From contig NC_065885.2 of the NCBI RefSeq assembly GCF_932274485.2, positions 30,331,062 to 30,395,061 on the forward strand: a stretch of 64,000 bases of DNA, in the 5' to 3' direction. Origin of the DNA: Patella vulgata. Its lineage: Eukaryota > Mollusca > Gastropoda > Patellidae. The notes under the pieces are model-generated. The model was not told the DNA's origin. It ran no database searches and saw nothing but the letters and a program-made list of their open reading frames with translations. Below, piece by piece: positions 55,780 to 64,000 of the stretch. Each line of letters starts with the position of its first letter. The first letter of the stretch is position 1. Made by a program: the position numbers and the translations under genes.

Positions 55780-58490
55780 CTTCCTGAACTTGAACATAAC
55801 CCAAACTCACTCTGTAATCTAACACCCCAAGAAGTTAAAGACATGATCTTATCATTAGATACCTGTAAAGCTACTGGGCCTGATCACATAAATGGCAAGT
55901 TATTAAAATCCATCTCATCTGAAATATGTAACCCCCTTATGCAATCTATTCAATCTCTCCCTTTTGACAAAAACTGTACCGATAATCTGGAAATCAGCTA
56001 ATGTTATTTCAATACTGAAAAACGTCGACTCTTCTGAATGCGGCAATTGCAAACCAGTTTCCGTTTTGAGCATCATTGTTAAAATTTTCGAAAAATGTAT
56101 TTACAAGCATGTCTTTAATTTCATGACGGATAATGCAATCATAACACCGGTTTTATGCACGGTGACTCAACTATACCTATCAACTTATTGACTTTACGCA
56201 CTTCTTTTGTCAAACAATAGACGAGGGTCAGTATACGAGGACGGTGTTCTGTGACATCAGCAAGGCATTTGACAGAGTGTGGCATGCTGCACTGTGTCAG
56301 AAGCCTGTGGTGACTGGAATCAGAGGAGACTTGCTTCAATGGTTTAATAATTATTTGTATTACAGAAAGCAAATCGTCGTTGTAAGTGGTGTCTCCTCTG
56401 GTCCTAATACCGTCCCTGCTGGTTTATCACAGGTCACTTTCTCTTTCTTAAATGATATCGTTAAGAACATAAAATCGAATATTCAACTAGCATCTATCTA
56501 AAAAACTTAATGACCTAACCGCATGCGCGACTGTCTTAAATAGTGATCTTGAAATGTTAAACAAATGGGCAAAAACGTGGCTGGTTTCCATTAACCCGCT
56601 GAAAAATGAATCACTTTCACTGACTACTAAACGAGACCACTGTTAGTGTTACCTGCACTACATTTAGACGGAATTCCTATTAAAGAAGTTTATACGAAAG
56701 CCCAGGGGGCTCATTCCAAATTCCAAATTCGAAATTCCAAATCGGATCAGGTTTTGCTTTTGACTAATCAGATAGGGGATAATAAAAATATTCCAGTTCC
56801 GGTTTGCTTCGGCAGATGTGAACAGTTTGGTGATCGGTTGCATATCAGTAGTAGTACTTGATTACTTACTCAGTTACTTCAGTGTAAAAGTTCCACGGAT
56901 ATTGAATGTATAGGTCAAATCCGCCGCATCGGCGACACGTATCTTCTCTGCAGCAGCCATGATGATTGTAATGTCACGTGATTATGTCGAATTTGGAATT
57001 TCGCATTTGGAATTTGTAATGTCACGTGATTATGTCGAATTTGGAATTTAGTTTTGCATTTGGAATTTGGAATTTCGAATCTAGTAATTTGGAATTTTGG
57101 ATCTAGTAATTTGGAATTTCGAATCTAGTAATTTGGAACGGGTGTTTATCCGGCCCAGGCATCAGATAGGTAAACTAGCACTTATTAGTTGTGTAAAATT
57201 ATAGGTCAAATCCGCCACATCGGCGACACTTATCTTCTCTGCAGCAGCCAATATGATTGTAATGTCACGTGATTATGTCGAATTTGGAATTTGGAATTTC
57301 GCATTTGGAATTTGGAATTTCGAATCTAGTAATTTGGAACGGGTGTTTATCCGGCTCAGGCATCAGATAGGTAAACTAGCTCTTATTAGTTGTGTAAAAT
57401 TACAATTGATTTAAATTCTAATTTGTTTAATTGAGGGGGGGGGGGGCTGCCAATTTGCTGTTTTATTGGTAAGACATGAATTTGGAATTTCGCATTTGGA
57501 ATTTGGAATGAGCCTTCTAGGCTTTCGTAGGTTTATCAACACAAGCATTTTGGTTTGTTTTTTTTTCAGAAAAGCTGTAAATGGGACAAACACGTTAACA
57601 CTATTTTGACTAAAACGAGTAAAATGATTAATTGTCTTAGGTCTTTAAAACACCGCCTTAATAGAAATACCTTGAAAACTGTATATATACATGCACCTCT
57701 TTTATTCTTTTTCACATTCTGACTATTGTGACGTAATCTGGGATGGGTGCACAGACGAACTAAAAATTAAATTAGAACACTTACAATTAGATGCACTCAG
57801 AGCTATATGCGGCGGTATAGGTTATTATATGAAGAAATGGGATTTATCACTCTGCAAGAGAGGCGAAGGCGTCACAAACTTATCTTAATGTACAAAATTA
57901 TTAATCAGCTAACCCCTCCATACCTGTACAATTTAATTCAGTTTTCCAAAACTCCTTATAATCTTCGCAATAGCAATAATTTAACTGACTGCTTTTGTCG
58001 AACAACTTTATTTTCTAAATCCTTTAAACCTTTTACCATAAAAGAATGGAATAACCTTGATCTAAGTATTAATAATCCTACCTCTATAAGTAAATTTAAA
58101 ACTAAAATAATTGATAAAGATAAAAATATCCCTTTATTTCAACGTTGGCAAACGCAAAAATCAAATATTACATAGTCGTCTTCGTCTCTCTTGCAGTGAC
58201 CTATGGGCATAATTTTTTCAGGCATATTTCGGACAGCCCCGAGTGTGATTGCGGTCATTCCTTTGAAGATATCGATCATTTTCTTTCACATTGTTCATTA
58301 AATTCTGATGCACGCAAAATATCTACAAATCTTTTACCACCTAATTTTATGAATACACATAATCCGTTACGGTGTAAGCAGCAGTCATATTTCGTTATCT
58401 ATCTTTGAAAAGGTCCTCATGTTTTTTGACAGCATGTTATGGGCTATGCCTGTTCCTCAATCCCTTTCAATTTCTGAATAAAATATTATT
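55780..58490 (+). mobile_element. LINE (non-LTR retrotransposon) relic, CR1/Jockey-like, 3' portion
   Basis: Broken reverse-transcriptase frames: KATGPDHINGKLLK (N-terminal RT block), WKSANVISILKN and IFEKCIYKHV, then CDISKAFDRVWH (RT motif A with the first catalytic Asp), GDLLQWFNNYL, FLNDIVKNIKS and later SDYCDVIWDGC, LYEEMGFITLQERRR and SPECDCGHSFEDIDHFL of the C-terminal region. Frames change several times, the FADD-type catalytic box is not found, and a foldback element interrupts it (56693-57529). The 3' end is near 58490 in an A-rich tail. Inactive. Confidence 0.85.
56693..57529. mobile_element. Inverted-repeat element inserted in the LINE relic
   Basis: Left end TACGAAAGCCCAGGGGGCTC and right end GAGCCTTCTAGGCTTTCGTA are inverted repeats, continued inward by ATTCCAAATTCC / GGAATTTGGAAT. 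The interior has many GGAATTTGG/CGAATTT units and a direct duplication (about 56910-57180 and 57203-57400, with CCGCATCGGCGACACGTATC-like sequence and ATGTCACGTGATTATGTCGA). No transposase frame. Lineage unknown. Confidence 0.8.
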
Positions 58491-58607
58491 TAAAAAAAAT
58501 ATTAAAAAAAAAGTATAATGGTATCATTGATGTTTGATACGACTGGAAACTAATATAAGTATGGTGGCTGATTGGTATCATGTCGTAATGTCGTGATGTC
58601 GCCTTTC

Positions 58608-58834
58608 ATAACGCGACAACCCGACAACCCGACATCACGACATTTCTACCCGACATCACGACAACCCGACACCACATTTTTATCTGACATCACGACATTT
58701 TGACCCGACATTACGACACTAAAAATATCGTAATGTCGGGTAAAAAAGTCGTGATGTCGGGTAAAAATGTCGTGGTGTCGGGTTGTCGTGATGTCGGATT
58801 GTCGGGTTGTCGTGATGTCGGGTTGTCGCGTTAT
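58608..58834. repeat. About 227-bp palindrome of CGACA-type units
   Basis: The left arm is built from CCCGACATCACGACA, ACCCGACA and ATTTTTA units. The right arm mirrors them as TGTCGTGATGTCGGG, and the outermost bases ATAACGCGACAACCCGAC and GTCGGGTTGTCGCGTTAT are exact reverse complements. The centre is near 58721. No coding content. Confidence 0.92.
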
Positions 58835-59054
58835 ATCTTGACCATATTGTACATCTCTATATTCGTTTAAAAAACAACTTAAAACACATTTATTTAATCA
58901 GGCTTTTAACTGACTCTGTATACAATCGTTAACATGTTCATAATCTTGTTGTTTATTTATGATTTTCCTAAGGCTAAGCAGAGATAAGCAATTTGATTGG
59001 TCGATGTTTTGGGACACAATAACCTTGATTCTAGCTAATTCTGAGTTTGATCAT

Positions 59055-59112
<58 letters not shown>

Positions 59113-59325
59113 GAGGTTTAACGTCCACTCGACACAAACTAGGTCACTTCGGGACTAACATATGGTTCAAGTTTATTTCAATAATTCGCTTGCGCGTAGG
59201 GGTCTTCAGCAGTGGGAGGAAACCGGAGAACCCGGAGAAAACACACGAGGTTAGACAGTCGACCCTACTCTTTGTCATGTACAAGCTTGGGCTGGAAACC
59301 ACACCACTTGACTCAATGACAGACA
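59055..59325 (-). mobile_element. Family I SINE with long GA tract
   Basis: A 55-base GA tract (59055-59109) is the complement of the CT tail, followed by GAGGTTTAACGTCCACTCGA, CACAAACTAGGTCACTTCGG, CAATAATTCGCTTGCGCG, GGAGGAAACCGGAGAACCC and the complement of the B-box region. The A-box end is missing. Confidence 0.85.
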
Positions 59326-59361
59326 CACAGACAAGGGCGGCTTCATAATATGTTCACATTA

Positions 59362-59418
59362 TGAAATGAAATGGGGTTTAACGTCCTACTGTTCTGCTCA
59401 CTGAGCTAATGAAGACGG
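59362..59418 (-). mobile_element. Family II SINE 3' fragment
   Basis: GAAATGAAATGGGGTTTAAC, GTCCTACTGTTCTGCTC and GAGCTAATGAAGACGG are the complement of the tail; the rest is absent. Confidence 0.8.
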
Positions 59419-59574
59419 TTCACATTATGAATGTGGACGTATACAAATGGATACGAATGCAACTCAAACTGCACTGTGAGTGTGAATCTATATTCCACTT
59501 GATCAACCATTTTCTTAATTGCCAGTTTTTTGTTATGAATATCATCGTGGCCACTTATAACATTGATCATGAAA

Positions 59575-59692
59575 GTCGACAACCCGACATCACGACAACC
59601 CGACAATCCGACAACCCGACACCACGACATTTTTACCCGACATCACGACATTTTTACCCGACATCACGACATTTTTGTCGTCTTTTAAGTTG
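59575..59692. repeat. Half-palindrome copy of the CGACA-type repeat
   Basis: GTCGACAACCCGACATCACG, several ACCCGACATCACGACATTTT units and a closing TTTTTGTCGTC match one arm of 58608-58834. The opposite arm is nearly absent. Confidence 0.88.
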
Positions 59693-59736
59693 AAAGCAAG
59701 GCAAGCAGACGATCAAGCAGTAGTGGTTCGTGCACT

Positions 59737-60708
59737 GGTAGACTAATCACCGGAATACACCGGAATTTACTTATAAACACTGGAATTAACGGGAATTCAC
59801 TTTGAATATATATTTACATTAATATTAATAATGAATTATTTTTTTTTAAAAAAAACAACGAAAATCACCTGAATTCACTTTGAAAACATATAAACACCGG
59901 AAATCACTTTCAAAAGTTCAGAATTCGCCCGCAAGTCCTTCCTGTTTACATATATTTTGCATTAATATTAATAATGAATTACTTAAAAACACCAAAAATC
60001 ACCACCGTAATTCACTTTGAAAACATATAAACACCGGCATTCGCTTTCAAACTATCGGAATTCGCACTTAAGACCTTCCTATGTAATATTTTGCATTAAT
60101 AATAAATTACTTTAAAACACCGAAAACAATTGTATTTACTTACATTTTGCATTAAATCCTCCCACAAAATTAATTTATTTTAAATGTATAATACATATTA
60201 ATATAATGAATAACTATTTTGATTTCTGCACAGACCGGACGAAGGCCTTGTAGGTGTATTTACATGTATTTGAAAGACTACCGGAATTCGTTTGAAATAC
60301 ATGAAATTTAACGTATGTTACATCAATTGTCTAATAAATAACTGTTTCGATCTTTCCACAGATGACATAAAATACACGCCCACACACAATAATGTTATGG
60401 GTTTCCCTGCTCTAGTTATCATTATTCACCGGAATTCACTTGGAAACTACGATATAGGATACGTGTGTACACCGTAGTATAAGTGAATGTTTTTAAGTAA
60501 TTAAATATTAATATTAATGTAAAATATAAGTAAATAGGGAGGTCTCGTGGTGCTTTTTCGGTGAATTCCGGTGTTTGTAAGTGAATTCCAGTGTTTATAA
60601 GTAATTTCCGGTGAATAGTCCATAAGTAAATAGGAACGTCTTGCGGTGCTTTTCCGGTGTTTGTAAGTGAATTCCGGTGTTTATAAGTGATTTCGGTGTT
60701 TGTCTACC
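59737..60708. mobile_element. Foldback element of ACCGGAATTCAC units
   Basis: Left end GGTAGACTAATCACCGGAAT and right end TTTCGGTGTTTGTCTACC are inverted repeats. The left half repeats CACCGGAATTCACTTT-like units and the right half repeats GTGAATTCCGGTGTTTATAA. TTAATATTAATAATGAATTA and its complement recur. No protein frame. Confidence 0.8.
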
Positions 60709-61669
60709 GTGTTCGGGCATGCATTTACATCAGAGGGTGCAATCATCTCTTTGAACAAAATCCATTAAGATCCGAGCATGCGCCATTGTACTGATTGATA
60801 ATGACGAATTTGAACAGACAAGATATTAACTTAAAAAATCGACGTGGGAAAACCCCTCGGCGTAGGGTATGGACCAAAATCAATAGCTGTCGCCCTTCGA
60901 TTAGGAATAAGTATGTCAATTGATCCATTCAGAACGGTGGCCCGTACGCGAGACACAAAAAGTGAGCGTGGCAACGCGGGCATGCACAGTTCAGCTCTGA
61001 ACTAGGAACCGTCCTATTGAATCCTTGTCGAAAGTTTTTCTAGCCCCAGTCACTTTTACTGGGCAAGTTTTTACTGTTAAACGGTGGGGTGTCAATCCGT
61101 GTGAACGCCTGTACAATGTAAAGGAACATTTTAGTGAGAAAATAAGACCTTGCTTACCTCGCTAGATTCAGTGAGAGCGACACAACACGCTGGTAAAAAT
61201 ACGTCCCCTCCTATCAAGTTGCCTTTTCGCCTCCACGACACTCTAAATATAGGTCAACGTCCATATTCAGGAATGTCGGCCATACAAGACGAAACGAAAT
61301 TAGGTAAAAATTGGAATCTTTGAAAAAAAATTAGAATCTTCAGTCATTTTTTGCTTTGCCCACCTTTTTATACTACAACAGAATAAAACATTCAAGGTGT
61401 ATACTGAGGGATAAAACAATTTACTTTCATATTCAGTATTTATTGTGGGACTTGGTGACCGATAATGTTTTAACAAATTCATAGTAAAACATAAACCTTG
61501 CTTCTCTGGTTTTATTATTATTTTTTTTTTAAAAAAAAAAACATAAATAACAAGGTTGTTTTTTTTTCTAAAAAAAAAGAGGAAAAACATATATCAAACT
61601 CCGAAACAAAATTTTCCCAATTAAAAATGACAAATATGCATATAAAGCAAATATCAAGGCATAAATATA

Positions 61670-63146
61670 CTCTTCAAAAAAGAGTATGGGATATTCAGAA
61701 ACAATACAAAACTGCGGAAATGCGCTGCTGTTTTATTAGAGGTAACCAGTGTATGTTAACAACAGGCCAATTGCCTACACATGAACATAAACAGTTCATA
61801 TGGGCGGCTTATCTGACAGCCCATTTCACTCGCAAAGAGATACACTGTCAAAAGTGAAAATTGACGTTTTTGATTTTTGTCTTAATGATGAGTAATTGCT
61901 CTACCAATCCTCAGACATTCAGCATTTCATCGTAGCATGCTCCTAATCAACCGTCCAATCACGATTTGGCACAATCTGACCCACTCCTCTTGCAGTGCCA
62001 CGGCCAATTCTTACAGTGTTGTCGGTTGACGTTGACGAACACATGCTCTATAGGGGGAAGGTCAGGACTCATGGTTGGCCAAGGCATATGGACAATATGG
62101 TGACGCTGGAGGTAGTCATTCACGACACGAGCGCGGTGGGCACGGGCATTATCATCTTGAAAGATGAAACGTCGACCTGCACGTTGAGCAAAGGGCAGAA
62201 CTATCGGTGCCAGGATGTGGTCACGGTAGTACACACCGGTGACCCTTTCTTGCACAATATGCAAGTCCGTTCTGCCAGTCATGGTGATTCCTCCCCACAC
62301 CATAACAGACCCACGTCAGAATCTGCCATGCTGTCTGACGTTAACGTTAGCATGACGCTCATTTACACGCCTCCAAACGCGAGCACGCCTATCGGTGAAA
62401 TCCAGAGTAAATCTGGACTCATCTGAGAACATTACACGCGCCCATCGACGATTACCCCAATCTCTGCGCTGCCTACACCATCGACGTCTGTCTGCCATGT
62501 GCTGGCGAGTTAATGGAGGCACAACACGCGGTCGTCGCGCATGCAAATGGGCTGCATGTAGCCGATTTCTAATCGTTTGGGGTGTAACTCGAATTCCTGT
62601 AACTTGGTACAAGTTTACAGAGAGCTGATCGGCCGTTTGTTCTCGATTTCGCAGGAGCTGTATACGAATGTATCCATCTTGGGCTTGTGTAGTGGCTCTA
62701 GGACGACCTGAACGAGGTCTGTCATCAACGTTGTGTTTTTGTTGGTACTGGTTCCACAGTCTGCTGATCACAGACTGTGACACATTAAGCATGCTGGATA
62801 CTGCTCGCTGTGTAGAACCCATTTGAAGCATGCCAATAGTACGTAGACGTTCATCATGTTGAAGACGTCCCATTGCAAATTAAACGTAACACACTAAAGC
62901 AAAGATACGCTAAACAGTTTAGGTTTCAACAACCCTTCCTTGAAGTGTCAAATTTGACAATAACCCCCCCCCCCCCCGTGTATGGCGCTATTGCGTGTCG
63001 CATGTGCAGCTCGGTGGTTCTGTTGGGGCGATAAGTTTTTCATCTGTGAACATACTCTCAAAGCATGTCAAGTGTCTATGACTATTTATCATATCACAAC
63101 CTGCATAGGTATTTGCATTTTAATATCCCCTACTTTTTTTTAAATG
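61670..63146 (-). mobile_element. Damaged Tc1-like transposon inserted in the left arm of the inverted repeat
   Basis: Ends CTCTTCAAAAAAGAGTATGG and the complement of TATCCCCTACTTTTTTTTAA are imperfect inverted repeats related to those of 2480-4006, with TA at both borders (61668-61669, 63147-63148). Length is about 1,477 bp. The transposase frame (61959-62873) is disabled. The insertion splits the left arm, so it is younger than the inverted repeat. Confidence 0.85.
61959..62873 (-). pseudogene. Tc1-type transposase pseudogene
   Basis: The frame opens MGRLQHDERLRTIGMLQMGS and runs through VSQSVISRLWNQY (helix-turn-helix), RSGRPRATTQAQDG, MFSDESRF (first Asp) and NVRQHGRF, where a TGA stop near 62316 replaces the glycine before GSVMVWGG. 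It continues in the same frame with FQDDNARAHRA (second Asp) and DLPPIEHV (Glu), then loses frame after a deletion near 62030, where WDMLGQRL of the intact relative is absent. About two disabling changes. A relative of the transposase at 2694-3713, clearly diverged. Confidence 0.9.
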
Positions 63147-63148
63147 TA

Positions 63149-63355
63149 TATATGGATTTAAGTTATTCTCAACTCGACAGATTAGACTCTACATCACACA
63201 TACATCTATAGAATAAATACATAAATATATGGATTTAAATTATTCTCAACTAGACTCTACATCACACATACGTCTATAGCATAAATACATAATTATATGG
63301 ATTTAAATTATTCTCAACTAGACTCGTACATCACACATTCATCTCTATACATAGC
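63149..63355. repeat. About 70-bp tandem repeat, three units
   Basis: Units at 63149-63225, 63226-63293 and 63294 to about 63355 each start TATATGGATTTAARTTATTC and contain ACTCTACATCACACATAC and ATAAATACATA. The first unit has a 9-base insertion. They abut the Tc1-like element and may have grown from the inner edge of the inverted-repeat arm. Confidence 0.88.
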
Positions 63356-64000
63356 TTCTTTTTTCTTTAATTTAAATAAATGTAATGAATGAACAAATTA
63401 AAACTCTTATTAATAAAAAAAAACAGTGTACATATATGTACCTAAATGATTAACTAAATTGCACATTAATTTTTTGCACAGATAAATACAGGGGTAGTAA
63501 AAGTTGAAAAATTCCGCTTCTACACCTTTTGCCATTTTTAACGTTGTTACAAAATACTGGCTTATTCATTGATTTAACAATTTTTCTTCAAGAATAATTT
63601 AAATCCATAGATTATGTATTTATTCCTTGATATTTGCTTTATATGCATATTTGTCATTTTTAATTGGAAAAGTTTTGTTTCAGGGTTTGATATATGTTTT
63701 TCCTTTTTTTTAGAAAATAAAACAAACCTTGTTATTTATGTATTTTTTAAAAAAAATAAAACTAGAAAAGCAAGGTGCATGTTTTACTATGATTTTGTTA
63801 AAACCTTATCGTTCACCAAGTCCCACAATAAATACTGAATGTGGAAGTGAATATTGTTTTATCCCTCATTATACACCTGGAATGTTTGTTTCATTCTGTT
63901 GTAGTATTAAAAGGTGGACAAAGCAAAAAATGACTGAAGATTCAAATTTTTTTCAAAGATTCAAATTTTTACCTAAATTTCGTTTCGTCTTGTATGTCCG

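Larger units (their letters stand above)
61276..64000. repeat. Long inverted repeat, about 400-bp arms, running to the window edge
   Basis: The left arm starts near 61276 (CATACAAGACGAAACGAAAT) and reaches the Tc1 insertion at 61670, continuing briefly after 63147. The right arm spans about 63592-64000 and is its reverse complement, with ATGACAAATATGCATATAAA and its complement near 61627 and 63645. Small indels lie in A/T runs. The outer limit on the right may lie beyond the window. It may be a large terminal-inverted-repeat element. Confidence 0.85.

Noticed and set aside
55780-58490. LTR retroelement or host gene from the reverse-transcriptase fragments
   Set aside because: Motif pattern (CDISKAFDRVWH) and A-rich 3' end are of non-LTR type; no protease, integrase or long terminal repeats were seen.

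Overview
The window is animal nuclear DNA: spliced genes with GT-AG introns, AATAAA poly(A) signals, tRNA-derived SINEs, Tc1/mariner transposons, MITEs and a LINE relic. Gene content and repeat style suggest a lophotrochozoan, most likely a mollusc. This is an inference; the species cannot be read from the sequence. No LTR retroelement, Polinton, CRISPR array, rRNA or free-standing tRNA gene was recognised. Layout: (1) 1-22.1 kb holds a tandem family of short-chain dehydrogenase/reductase (SDR) genes on the + strand. There is the 3' end of one copy (620-1151), two complete seven-exon copies (7021-11904 and 15603-21829) with identical exon lengths, and a decayed extra terminal exon (about 22003-22118). 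An intact-looking Tc1 transposon (2480-4006) lies between the first two. (2) 24.7-36.1 kb is SRPRB, the beta subunit of the signal-recognition-particle receptor, in seven + strand exons with repeat-filled introns. (3) 38.3-46.0 kb on the - strand is a phase-consistent chain of eight exons encoding a BTB/BACK module, a PHD finger of the KMT2E/MLL5 type and ten C2H2 zinc fingers. I do not know this domain combination, and it is the most unusual gene here. (4) 49.2-54.8 kb holds two tandem GH31 glycosidase genes of the MYORG type, with a near-identical stretch near their 3' ends that looks like recent gene conversion. (5) 55.2-64.0 kb is gene-poor and repeat-rich: SINEs, a broken LINE with another element nested in it, long palindromes of CGACA-type units, a foldback element, and a long inverted repeat split by a damaged Tc1-like copy. 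The genes do not form one pathway. SRPRB acts in ER targeting, the GH31 enzymes probably act in the secretory lumen, the SDRs are probably NADP(H)-dependent oxidoreductases, and the BTB-PHD-zinc-finger protein should be nuclear. Two SINE families run through the window. Family I ends in GTTAAACCC plus a CT tract; family II ends in GTTAAACCCCATTTCATTT. Both carry pol III A/B boxes and share the tail core, which suggests a common retrotransposition partner. All gene models were built by eye from splice consensus, reading phase and paralogue comparison; no search or expression data were used.
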